Below are positions 1 through 6,617 of a DNA stretch of 9,433 nucleotides, piece by piece. Both the position numbers and the translations under genes were made by a program. The first letter of the stretch is position 1; the number at the start of each line of letters is the position of its first letter. The DNA is from Magnetovibrio sp. (GTDB lineage: Bacteria > Pseudomonadota > Alphaproteobacteria > Rhodospirillales > Magnetovibrionaceae), in assembly GCA_016763255.1 (NCBI GenBank), contig JAESUA010000025.1:1-9433 (forward strand), given 5' to 3'. The notes beneath the pieces were generated by a model. It was not told the DNA's origin and did no database searches. It saw only the letters and a program-made list of their open reading frames with translations.

Positions 1-1667
1 CCGCTGCCGCCGGTCAGCTGATCGCTGCCTTTGTTGCCACGAATGATATCTGCACAGCCGCCGCCATCCAGGGCATTGTCGCGTAAATCGCCACGGAAAT
101 AATCATCAAAATCGCTGCCGATGGCATTTTCGATGGAAACGAGCGTGTCGCTGTCGCCGCCGGTGGAACGTTTGGCGTGCAGATCAATGCGCATCCCGGC
201 GTCCTCACCGGAATAATCCACGGTGTCGATGCCGGAGCCACCATTGACGGTATCACTCCCGCTTCCGGTGAAGAAGGTGTCGTTCCCCGATCCGCCGTGA
301 AGGTCGTCGGCACCGCTGCCGCCGGTCAAGATATCGTCACCGGAGCCGCCATACAAAGTATCGGATCCGCTGTTGCCATCCAAGGTATCGTTGCCGGAAT
401 TGCCGTGAAGTTCGTCTGCGCCGGACCCGCCGCTCAACTGGTCGTCTCCCGATCCGCCGTAAAGCAAATCAGTGCCGCTGCCGCCATCGAGAATATCGTT
501 TCCCGAATTACCATGCAGGGTATCTGTGGCGGTGCCGCCGGATAACGTGTCGTTTCCCGATCCACCATACAAGATGTCGTTGCTGGATCCGCCTTCGATG
601 CTATCGTCGCCGGAATTGCCGTACAAAACATCGTTGCCGGTGCCGCCGTCAAGCAGATCATCACCCGATCCACCATGCAATTCGTCATTGCCGGTGCCGC
701 CGTAAAGTTGGTCGTCGCCTGACCTTCCGTGCAACTCATCCGATCCGGTGCCGCCATACAAAATGTCGTTGTCCGATGAGACCACCACGGGTGGGCCATC
801 ACCTTCGCCGTCATCCTCATCCTCGCCGCTGTCGAGAAGGTAATGGGCGTTGAGGAAACTGGCGTTGACGGTGCCGATGTCGAGGGTGAAGACACTGTCA
901 TCAAAATCTTCATCACCCAGTCCGTACAGATCTTCAAAGCCGATGGTCACCGTGCCAACATCGACTTTCATGATGCCGACGGTGTGTTCCAAGCCATCGG
1001 CGTTGATTTGCACATCGTCGCCATAGCCGGCGGTGTGATAAATACCTTGTGGTGCACTGATTTGGGTTTGGGTGCCATCCGCATCGGCGACATGCCACAG
1101 CTGTGGGGCGGTGCTGTCTAGCGAAGCCGAGGATCCATCCGCATCGCGAAATTCATACTGCCCCGCGGCCAAGCCAGCGTAATTATTATAGCTATAGCCG
1201 TTGGAGACGATGAATATGCCGAAGGTCTCCCCGGCGGATACATCAAGCAGGGCCGAACTGACGCCTTGAATCAAGGAGCCGCCGGATCCTGACAAGGAGG
1301 CATTTTCCCAAATGATTTCGGTGTCGAGAATTTCGCCAGTTTCTGTATCGAGTTTGTAATAGCCAAATGAATTACGATAACCAGCGGTTTCGCCGCCAAA
1401 TGTAACGGTGATGGGGTAGTCTTCGGCCATGGTAAAGGTGCTGGCGGGGACATAATTGGGGCCGCCTGATCCATACAAAACATCATTGCCGTTGTTGCCA
1501 TAGAGGGTGTCATCGCCGGATCCACCCCAAATTTCGTCGTTGCCATTGTTGCCGTATGCGGTGTCATCGCCCGCGCGAGCTGAAATCACATCCGAACGAA
1601 CCGTACCGCTGATGACATCATCACCGCCGGTTCCGTAGATGGGAGATATGGATACTGTACTGGGCAT
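1..1667 (-). CDS. RTX calcium-binding repeat protein with DUF4114-like domain (C-terminus beyond window)
   Basis: The reading frame is open from ATG at 1667 to the window edge (555 codons visible), with AAGGAG 7 nt upstream. Residues about 11-75 hold glycine/aspartate nonapeptides such as GGSGDDTLY. Residues about 76-275 are non-repetitive and carry [14 protein letters not shown] at 244-257, the acidic signature typical of DUF4114. An acidic linker (about 281-291) leads into about 20 further nonapeptides (about 299-481). A break at about 476-525 contains DTVDYSG and [15 protein letters not shown], a common spacer in large RTX proteins, and repeats resume at the edge. Such repeats bind calcium, and the proteins usually leave the cell by a type I secretion system that recognises the C-terminus, which lies outside this window. 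No catalytic domain is visible, so an adhesin, surface-layer or exoprotein role is open. One cysteine in the last visible repeats (GGGCADII) is unusual for this cysteine-poor family. The RTX/DUF4114 call is firm; the function is unknown. Confidence 0.9.
   Translation of the reverse strand, partial: MPSTVSISPIYGTGGDDVISGTVRSDVISARAGDDTAYGNNGNDEIWGGSGDDTLYGNNGNDVLYGSGGPNYVPASTFTMAEDYPITVTFGGETAGYRNSFGYYKLDTETGEILDTEIIWENASLSGSGGSLIQGVSSALLDVSAGETFGIFIVSNGYSYNNYAGLAAGQYEFRDADGSSASLDSTAPQLWHVADADGTQTQISAPQGIYHTAGYGDDVQINADGLEHTVGIMKVDVGTVTIGFEDLYGLGDEDFDDSVFTLDIGTVNASFLNAHYLLDSGEDEDDGEGDGPPVVVSSDNDILYGGTGSDELHGRSGDDQLYGGTGNDELHGGSGDDLLDGGTGNDVLYGNSGDDSIEGGSSNDILYGGSGNDTLSGGTATDTLHGNSGNDILDGGSGTDLLYGGSGDDQLSGGSGADELHGNSGNDTLDGNSGSDTLYGGSGDDILTGGSGADDLHGGSGNDTFFTGSGSDTVNGGSGIDTVDYSGEDAGMRIDLHAKRSTGGDSDTLVSIENAIGSDFDDYFRGDLRDNALDGGGCADIIRGNKGSDQLTGGS
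225..773 (-). repeat. Main RTX nonapeptide array (about 20 copies)
   Basis: Tandem 27-nt units encode GGxGxDxLx nonapeptides at residues about 299-481 of the RTX protein. The units are degenerate at DNA level (GGC/GGT/GGA and GAT/GAC alternate), so this is an old protein-level repeat rather than a recent identical duplication. Some copies are altered, for example SSND and TATD in place of GxGxD, and may bind calcium less well. Confidence 0.88.
1443..1637 (-). repeat. N-terminal RTX nonapeptide cluster
   Basis: About six to seven glycine/aspartate nonapeptides occupy residues about 11-75, ahead of the DUF4114-like domain. They include GGSGDDTLY and GNNGNDVLY. The cluster is separated from the main array by about 220 non-repeat residues. 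Confidence 0.75.
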
Positions 1668-1674
1668 CAGAGAA

Positions 1675-1680
1675 CTCCTT
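1675..1680 (-). promoter_or_regulatory. Ribosome binding site of the RTX gene
   Basis: AAGGAG read on the minus strand lies 7 nt before ATG 1667. It fixes the start of the RTX protein. Confidence 0.8.
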
Positions 1681-1750
1681 TGAAATTCAACCTATGAATA
1701 GCAAGTGTTGTGCCAGTAAATTGGGGGGTAAAACCGTATGAATCAGCGCA

Positions 1751-1780
1751 ATAATCCCATTTTGCAAAGTCATGGGTCAA
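1751..1780 (-). promoter_or_regulatory. Candidate sigma-70-like promoter for the RTX gene
   Basis: On the minus strand, TTGACC (1780-1775) is followed after 18 nt by GATTAT (1756-1751), matching the consensus at 5/6 and 4/6 positions. Transcription would start near 1744, giving a leader of about 75 nt. This rests on pattern match alone. Confidence 0.3.
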
Positions 1781-1927
1781 AGTGACATGCATACTGGGCT
1801 AACGCGAGATCTGCGAGGATCAGTTGAATGAAAACCATAGCGATAGATATCGTATAAAAAGGCTATGATTAACCGCGCGAAAGTAAATTGCCTGGAATTG
1901 TTCCATGTCATTGTATGTCAACAAGAC

Positions 1928-1956
1928 TTGCCAGATCGATTTTCTCCTCTTAGAGT
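1928..1956 (+). promoter_or_regulatory. Candidate sigma-70-like promoter for the DUF2946/uptake genes
   Basis: TTGCCA (1928-1933) and TAGAGT (1951-1956) are separated by 17 nt, matching the consensus at 5/6 and 4/6 positions. A start near 1963 would place the nested hairpin at 1978-2020 inside the mRNA leader. This rests on pattern match alone. Confidence 0.3.
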
Positions 1957-1977
1957 TGAGCCCATAAAGTAAGGGCA

Positions 1978-2020
1978 GAACCTGAATAGTGAGTGCCACA
2001 CAAGTGGCCCCGTCAGGTTC
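1978..2020 (+). promoter_or_regulatory. Nested leader hairpin upstream of the DUF2946 gene
   Basis: An 8-bp outer stem, GAACCTGA (1978-1985) with TCAGGTTC (2013-2020), encloses a 5-bp inner stem, GCCAC (1995-1999) with GTGGC (2004-2008), capped by ACAA. The purine-rich ribosome binding site GAGAGGGG begins at 2021, directly after the outer stem. Folding could therefore affect translation initiation. There is no U-tract after it, so it is not a terminator. It does not match a riboswitch class I can name. Confidence 0.4.
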
Positions 2021-2028
2021 GAGAGGGG
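2021..2028 (+). promoter_or_regulatory. Ribosome binding site of the DUF2946 gene
   Basis: GAGAGGGG precedes three close ATG codons at 2029, 2032 and 2038. Only ATG 2038 has normal spacing (9 nt), so it is the preferred start. A GTG at 1993 would lie inside the leader hairpin and lacks its own site. Confidence 0.5.
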
Positions 2029-2037
2029 ATGATGTCG

Positions 2038-2445
2038 ATGGGGCTTTTTGCCCATAAACGCAACAAAGCGCTTTTTGCACACCGTCAGTTGACGGTGTGG
2101 GCAGCTGCCTTTGTGCTCATCGTTCAGATGCTTTTGCCCTTTGGTCAGGCGGTGGCCTTTGATGTCGACCAAGATATTGAATATCAGATCATCTGTACCG
2201 CCAATGGCATCAAACAAATTCCCATTGATCAAAATGGTGCCCCCATCGAACCGGTGGATGCGGTGTCTTGTTCATCGTGTGTGATGCATGTGGTCGCAGC
2301 CTTGTTGGCACCACAAGTTACAGCCTTGATCAGCATCGAAGAACCGGTTGAGCACGCCAGCTTCGGCTTGCCTGTTGAACAGGTTCAGATTAGCGTTTGG
2401 CGCGGATCTTTACGTCCGTCACGGGCTCCTCCTCTTTTCGTTTGA
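2038..2445 (+). CDS. DUF2946 family small membrane/periplasmic protein
   Basis: A protein of 135 aa from ATG 2038. After a short basic segment, residues about 18-40 form one hydrophobic helix ending in GQAVA, which is either a signal peptide or a membrane anchor. The remainder shows the DUF2946 pattern: an ICTANG segment (Cys53), a CSSC motif at 78-81 followed by a His, and a conserved RAPP element near the C-terminus (129-132). The biochemical role of this family is not established. Its members are often found beside TonB-dependent copper receptors and copper-handling genes, which suggests metal binding through the cysteines and His. It is the first gene before the receptor operon, 101 bp upstream, with a terminator-like hairpin between. 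The start could be 2032 or 2038. Family call firm, function inferred. Confidence 0.72.
   Translation: MGLFAHKRNKALFAHRQLTVWAAAFVLIVQMLLPFGQAVAFDVDQDIEYQIICTANGIKQIPIDQNGAPIEPVDAVSCSSCVMHVVAALLAPQVTALISIEEPVEHASFGLPVEQVQISVWRGSLRPSRAPPLFV
2078..2099 (+). repeat. Perfect 10-bp inverted repeat inside the DUF2946 gene
   Basis: CACACCGTCA (2078-2087) and TGACGGTGTG (2090-2099) are exact reverse complements separated by GT. The dyad lies in codons about 14-21. It could be a protein-binding operator, an RNA hairpin near the start of the message, or chance. Confidence 0.5.
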
Positions 2446-2454
2446 TCGTCTAAC

Positions 2455-2509
2455 GCGTGACGTTTGGCCTGCTCATCGCTGAGCTGAGGCCGTAGCGACA
2501 CGCCTTTTT
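2455..2509 (+). terminator. Rho-independent terminator or attenuator between the DUF2946 and receptor genes
   Basis: A long, nearly continuous stem is formed by GCGTG (2455-2459) with CACGC (2499-2503), CG with CG just inside, GGCCT (2466-2470) with AGGCC (2487-2491), and GCTCA (2471-2475) with TGAGC (2480-2484), capped by TCGC. It is followed at once by TTTTT (2505-2509). This is the classic layout of an intrinsic terminator. Only 37 nt separate it from the receptor start, with no clear promoter in between, so the receptor operon may be controlled by read-through. Confidence 0.7.
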
Positions 2510-2546
2510 ATACATCAAATGAATATAAGAGGGGGCGTGCCTGAAT

Positions 2547-4685
2547 ATGGGTGCGCACGACAAAACCATGCACACCAAAACCATGATGTCGGGCAAAACC
2601 GGCATGGCCTTAAGTACGTTGTTGTTGACCACAACCGCAACCTTTCCACTGTATGCTCAAGATGCGGCAGACATCATTTTGGACGAGATTTCTGTCACCG
2701 CAACGCTTTCTGAACGCGGTACCAAAGAGGTGCCGACATCGATCACGGTGATCAGTTCCGAGCGCATTGATAACGAAAAAATGTTCAACATCAAGGATGC
2801 CATTCAGGGCACGCCGGGTGTTCAAATCAATTCTAAAAACGGGGGCTTCGATGCCCGTTTGGTGATCCGCGGCGCGGGTCAAAAAGCCAACTACGGGGTG
2901 CGTGAAATCATGGTGCTGCGCGATGGCGTGCCGATGACCGATCCCGACAGCTTCACCCGATTTGACTTTATCGATACCCAAGATATTGAACGCATTGAAA
3001 TCACCAAAGGCCCTGGGTCGATCTATGGTGGCGGGTCTGCCGGTGGGGTGATCCAGATCCTGTCCAAATCGGTGTTTGAAACCGATAACAATCGAGTGCG
3101 CATCGGCGGCGGCACCAGCGGCACGACCAACGCCCATGCCCGCGTTGGTGCCATGGCTGGTGACAACGATGCCTTTGCCGTGACGGTATCGCGCCGCGCG
3201 GTGGAAAACAAATGGCGACGCTGGAATGAATTTGAAAGCACCCAGGGTAGCGTTAAACACGGCCACATGTTTGAAAACGGCGCAACCTGGGAAACCGAGG
3301 GAAGTTTTTCTAACGTCAACATGCAACTGCCTGGGTCCATGGGTGATGCAGAATTTAGTGATTTTCAATCCACCGGAAAACAGGCCGATACCAAAGATGC
3401 CTGGAAGTTTTCCGGTCGAGATTCCAACAGTTACTTTTTCAATTCAAAATATGAATATGAAGACGGTGATCTGACCTATAAGCCGCGCATCTATGGCACC
3501 AAATGGGGACACCTTCACCCGATCACCGGGGCCATCAACGACAGCCCCGATAACTACGTCGCCGGTGTCGATGGGGAAATAAATTACAAACATAAATTGC
3601 TGGGGGACTCGATGTTGGTGGCGGGTGTGAGCCTGCGTATGGACAAAAGCATCGATGCCAAAAAGTACCAATACCGAGATTTCACCACCGGCGGTGGCGG
3701 GCGTATTTCCGAAGTGTTGTCGGATCAAAAGGGCGATTTGATGGAGAGCGAAGACGCACTGCACACCCAGTTCGGTGTGTTCGCCCAGGAAACCGTGCGC
3801 CCCGATGACAAATCCCTGGTGGATGTGAGTTTGCGCTTTGATCGGTCCGAATTCGATCTCAGCAAAAATGAAATCACCACTTACGATTATTCGTCAGGTA
3901 CCTATGTTGCCGGGGCAGGGCAGGTCAACGTCAACAAGACGTTTGATTTGCTGTCCATGCGGATTGGTGGCAGCTACGCCATAAACAACAATACCAACCT
4001 CTATGCTTCGTTGGCACAATCCGATCAGGTGCCGTCAAATAGTGAAGTTGAATCCAATACATCGCTTGATGCGTCGACCACCCGCACCTTCGAAGTCGGT
4101 GCAAAAGGCCGTCAAGCCGCACTTCGCTATGATGCCGCCATTTATTACACGGTGATTTCGGATGAAATCGTCTCTGTGTCGGAAAATGGTCAGACCACCT
4201 TCAGCAATGCTGGCGAAGTGGAAAAGAAAGGTTTCGAATTTGCCGGCAACTATGACATCACCGATCAGTTCAGCCTTGGGGTGAACTACGCATACTCAGA
4301 TTTTAAGTTCATCAAATTTAACGAACCGGTGAGTGGGGTCAATCAAGACCGTGCGGGCAACGCCCTGCCCTATGTTCCAACCCACCAATATTCCCTGTCG
4401 ATGAATTATGACAGCGGCTGGGGGCTGAAGGGTGCGGTGCGCACCGAAACTTGGAGCGCGTACCAGATGGATAATGCCAACACAGAAAAATACGGCGGCT
4501 ACAGATTTATCACCAATGCCAACGTTGGCTACGATCTCAATGAAGATCAATCGTTCTCTGTGAACATCGAAAACCTGTTCGACAAAAAATATGCAACTGA
4601 GGCCAAAAAGGACACGCGTGGCATACGTTCATATTCCGCCGGTCAGCCGCGCACATTCGTCGCCAGTTATCGTCAAAACTTTTGA
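2547..4685 (+). CDS. TonB-dependent outer-membrane receptor
   Basis: A 712-aa ligand-gated porin that imports a metal chelate or similar nutrient across the outer membrane using TonB energy. Residues 1-37 form a signal peptide with an unusually long Met/His-containing n-region, and cleavage is likely after LYA. A TonB box-like DEISVTAT is at 46-53. The plug domain (about 60-174) contains VIRGAG, VLRDGVPM and the hallmark IERIEITKGPGSIYGGGSAG. A beta-barrel follows, with NIENLFDKKY near the end and a terminal Phe, typical of the family. There is no N-terminal FecA-like signalling domain. AGGGGG at 2530-2535 lies 11 nt before ATG 2547; internal ATGs at 2568 and 2583 are less well placed. It is the first gene of a tight set ending in its own TonB/ExbB/ExbD. 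The plug resembles siderophore/metal receptors generally, and the substrate cannot be assigned. Confidence 0.92.
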   Translation: MGAHDKTMHTKTMMSGKTGMALSTLLLTTTATFPLYAQDAADIILDEISVTATLSERGTKEVPTSITVISSERIDNEKMFNIKDAIQGTPGVQINSKNGGFDARLVIRGAGQKANYGVREIMVLRDGVPMTDPDSFTRFDFIDTQDIERIEITKGPGSIYGGGSAGGVIQILSKSVFETDNNRVRIGGGTSGTTNAHARVGAMAGDNDAFAVTVSRRAVENKWRRWNEFESTQGSVKHGHMFENGATWETEGSFSNVNMQLPGSMGDAEFSDFQSTGKQADTKDAWKFSGRDSNSYFFNSKYEYEDGDLTYKPRIYGTKWGHLHPITGAINDSPDNYVAGVDGEINYKHKLLGDSMLVAGVSLRMDKSIDAKKYQYRDFTTGGGGRISEVLSDQKGDLMESEDALHTQFGVFAQETVRPDDKSLVDVSLRFDRSEFDLSKNEITTYDYSSGTYVAGAGQVNVNKTFDLLSMRIGGSYAINNNTNLYASLAQSDQVPSNSEVESNTSLDASTTRTFEVGAKGRQAALRYDAAIYYTVISDEIVSVSENGQTTFSNAGEVEKKGFEFAGNYDITDQFSLGVNYAYSDFKFIKFNEPVSGVNQDRAGNALPYVPTHQYSLSMNYDSGWGLKGAVRTETWSAYQMDNANTEKYGGYRFITNANVGYDLNEDQSFSVNIENLFDKKYATEAKKDTRGIRSYSAGQPRTFVASYRQNF

Positions 4686-4690
4686 GCCAG

Positions 4691-4696
4691 AGGGAG
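4691..4696 (+). promoter_or_regulatory. Ribosome binding site deciding the start at 4705
   Basis: AGGGAG lies 8 nt before ATG 4705. It selects this start, which has a signal peptide, over an in-frame upstream extension into the receptor gene. Confidence 0.75.
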
Positions 4697-4704
4697 ATAT
4701 TTTC

Positions 4705-5547
4705 ATGAGAACGATCATAACATTTACCGCTGTTGCCATGATTTTGGCAACATCACCGGCCCTGGCCCAACATGCCACCCATGGCGGATCCGCGAAGGGT
4801 GTGCCCGTACCGCACTGGACGGCTTACCCGATGGTGGTTTCGGCTGGTGGGTTCAGTCGCTCGGGGGCCAAGTATCAGGCCTTCAATCTGCACGCCATGG
4901 ACAGTTCGTCCTATGCCTCTTTTTACGGCCAAGGCGCTGACGCTTTGGCTGGCGCAACGCAAACCATCACCATTGAGGACAATGGTCAAGTGGCGGTTAA
5001 ATCCGGTGAACAGGGGGGGTATTATTTGGTGCGGGTCAGCGGTCATGGCCCCGATGGTGAAGAAGCCACCGCAACCACGCTCAAGTATTTTTCCAATCCC
5101 GGCCCGGCCCCGCGTGATTTGTTGAAAGCGAAGCGACCGGGGTTTGAGATCACGCCGACGATATTGCCGCGTGAACATGCCCATTATCGTGAAAATGAAA
5201 CCTGGGCCTTCACGTTGCGCATGGATGGAAAACCCATGGCTGGATTGGCGGTGGTATTGGAAACGTCCAACGGCACCAAGGCCGAATTCATCACCCAAGA
5301 CGATGGCATAGTCGAGGTGACGTTCCCCGGTGATTTTAAAGACATCCCCAAAGAGCAGTGGCGTCACGGACGGCCACCGGCGTCAAAGTTTGTCGTCGCG
5401 GTGCGCAATGGCGGCCTGCTGGCGACCTACAACGATCAATACAATCTCGATGCATATGGCGACAAAAATCTGTGGGCCGGAATCGGCTTTGCCATGTTGG
5501 GCATGATCGCTGCGGTGCCCATCGTTCGTCGTCGTAAAAAAACTTAA
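4705..5547 (+). CDS. Periplasmic DUF4198/NikK-like protein with C-terminal membrane anchor
   Basis: A 280-aa protein. Residues 1-21 are a signal peptide (ATSPALA), so the mature chain would begin QHATHGG with histidines 23 and 26 and a further one at 37. The middle is a two-part all-beta region without cysteine. The second half (about 165-215) has GKPMAGLAVVLET followed by DDGIVEVTFPGDF, resembling the carboxypeptidase-regulatory/DUF4198 fold. Residues about 256-274 form one transmembrane helix followed by RRRKK, so the domain faces the periplasm and is anchored at its C-terminus. This topology matches NikK-like accessory proteins of nickel/cobalt ECF transporters, whose exact role is poorly defined. 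The gene is 19 nt after the receptor and 13 nt before the polyferredoxin. I infer a periplasmic substrate or metal-binding partner of the receptor. Fold moderately sure; ligand unknown. Confidence 0.65.
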   Translation: MRTIITFTAVAMILATSPALAQHATHGGSAKGVPVPHWTAYPMVVSAGGFSRSGAKYQAFNLHAMDSSSYASFYGQGADALAGATQTITIEDNGQVAVKSGEQGGYYLVRVSGHGPDGEEATATTLKYFSNPGPAPRDLLKAKRPGFEITPTILPREHAHYRENETWAFTLRMDGKPMAGLAVVLETSNGTKAEFITQDDGIVEVTFPGDFKDIPKEQWRHGRPPASKFVVAVRNGGLLATYNDQYNLDAYGDKNLWAGIGFAMLGMIAAVPIVRRRKKT

Positions 5548-5560
5548 GGGGGGATCCGCT

Positions 5561-6613
5561 ATGACAAACGCATTCACACTTTCACGCCTGCGCCTAACGG
5601 TCCAAGTCGTGATGTTGGTGTTTACCGTTTATGGTGGGGCGCTGATTGGGCATTACTTGTCCGACAAGGTCACCGGCGCGCTTCCGGCACTGTCTTGTGC
5701 TTATGATCAACAAAACGCGGGCTACTGCGTGTTGATTCCGATGCAGCATCAACTGCACCACCGAGTCGGTGAAAGCATCGTGCGCTTTCAACAATTCAGC
5801 TTTGATTATCTGATTCCGTTTGGCTTCACCATGTTGACATTTTTTGCCTTTTTTGTGGTGTTAAACAAAGCCTTTTGTGGCTGGATTTGTCCCTTGGGAA
5901 CGGTCCAAGAATTGCTTTACAAAATCGGCCGACGCATACGTTTGCCGATTCAGCGATTCACCCAGGCAAACGTGGGGCGGGTTCGCCCGGTCAAATGGGC
6001 GGTGCTGATATTGTTGGTTTTGGTGCTGCCGTTGATGGCCGGTTTGGGATATTCAAGTTACGTCACCGGCGATGCATATTGTCAGGTCTGTCCATCGCGC
6101 GTGGTGAGCACGTTGCTCACCGCCGATGCCCAACAAATCGCGGTGAACACGGCTAATCCCACGGCGTTTGCCTTCAGTGCTGCGCGCAGCGCCATCTTTG
6201 GTTTCATGGTGATTTTAGCGTTCGGCATGCGCCAGCCCTATTGCCGGATCTGTCCGATGCTGGCGCTGCATGCTTTATTTCGCCGCATCGTACCGTTGCG
6301 TCTGGTGAAAAAAGAAACCGGCGATAAATGTGGCAAGTGCAAAGCCTGTTATCAGGCCTGCCCGATGGATATTCATGAGGTGGCGTTTGAGTTCGGTGCC
6401 AAAGCCTTCCACCAAGATTGCACCATGTGTGGACGGTGTGTGGAGTTTTGTCCCGATGACGGCATGCTGGCCTTGAAACTTGGTCCCCTGGCGTTGTTCA
6501 CGTCTTCAAAAACGTACCTCAAACGTCGCGCCAAGATCGACAAACCCGACGGCACATTGCCCAAGGCAAAGACGGCCCCTAAACCAACGCCTAAACCAGC
6601 CCCGGCGGAGTGA
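5561..6613 (+). CDS. NosR/NapH/CcoG-like membrane polyferredoxin (4Fe-4S)
   Basis: A 350-aa membrane protein with four predicted helices (about 14-33, 84-102, 145-163, 207-225) and a cytoplasmic ferredoxin domain. Cys106-GWI-Cys110-Pro after helix 2 is the CxxxCP motif of the NosR/NapH/CcoG group. YCQVCP (174-178) and YCRICP (228-232) follow. Two full 4Fe-4S motifs lie at Cys257/260/263/267 and Cys287/290/293/297. A Lys/Pro-rich tail (about 333-350) ends the protein. Relatives carry electrons between the quinone pool or cytoplasm and the periplasm; CcoG is known as a Cu(II) reductase in cytochrome oxidase assembly. Here it is sandwiched in a TonB uptake operon, so I infer reduction of an imported metal or chelate, or of its CcdA-like neighbour. 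AAGGGGGG lies 7 nt before the ATG. It is 4 nt from the next gene. Family firm, substrate inferred. Confidence 0.85.
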   Translation: MTNAFTLSRLRLTVQVVMLVFTVYGGALIGHYLSDKVTGALPALSCAYDQQNAGYCVLIPMQHQLHHRVGESIVRFQQFSFDYLIPFGFTMLTFFAFFVVLNKAFCGWICPLGTVQELLYKIGRRIRLPIQRFTQANVGRVRPVKWAVLILLVLVLPLMAGLGYSSYVTGDAYCQVCPSRVVSTLLTADAQQIAVNTANPTAFAFSAARSAIFGFMVILAFGMRQPYCRICPMLALHALFRRIVPLRLVKKETGDKCGKCKACYQACPMDIHEVAFEFGAKAFHQDCTMCGRCVEFCPDDGMLALKLGPLALFTSSKTYLKRRAKIDKPDGTLPKAKTAPKPTPKPAPAE

Positions 6614-6617
6614 GGCC

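Larger units (their letters stand above)
1668..2037. other. Divergent intergenic region
   Basis: About 370 bp separate the leftward RTX gene from the rightward DUF2946 gene, and no convincing coding frame is present. Minus-strand frames here lack a ribosome binding site and encode no recognisable protein. The region holds a candidate promoter for each direction, a nested hairpin (1978-2020), and smaller dyads: CATAGC/GCTATG at 1836-1841 and 1862-1867, and GGAATTGTTCC at about 1894-1904. I recognise no Fur, Irr or RirA consensus site. Confidence 0.6.

Noticed and set aside
177..545. Plus-strand and other minus-strand open frames across 1-1567
   Set aside because: They are alternate frames of the RTX repeats, which stay open because the repeat DNA lacks stop codons. 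The true frame is the minus-strand one from 1667.
225..773. CRISPR-like array
   Set aside because: The 27-nt periodicity is coding, without spacers, and explained by RTX nonapeptides.
1978..2020. Cobalamin riboswitch upstream of the receptor genes
   Set aside because: The GCCAC segment and the receptor context invited the idea, but the conserved B12-box and core elements could not be identified.
1820..2232. Two overlapping minus-strand frames in the intergenic region
   Set aside because: They have no ribosome binding site or recognisable domain, and one overlaps the DUF2946 gene in antisense.
2610..3368. 252-codon minus-strand open frame opposite the receptor gene
   Set aside because: It is a shadow of the receptor codon usage, with no plausible ribosome binding site or family features.
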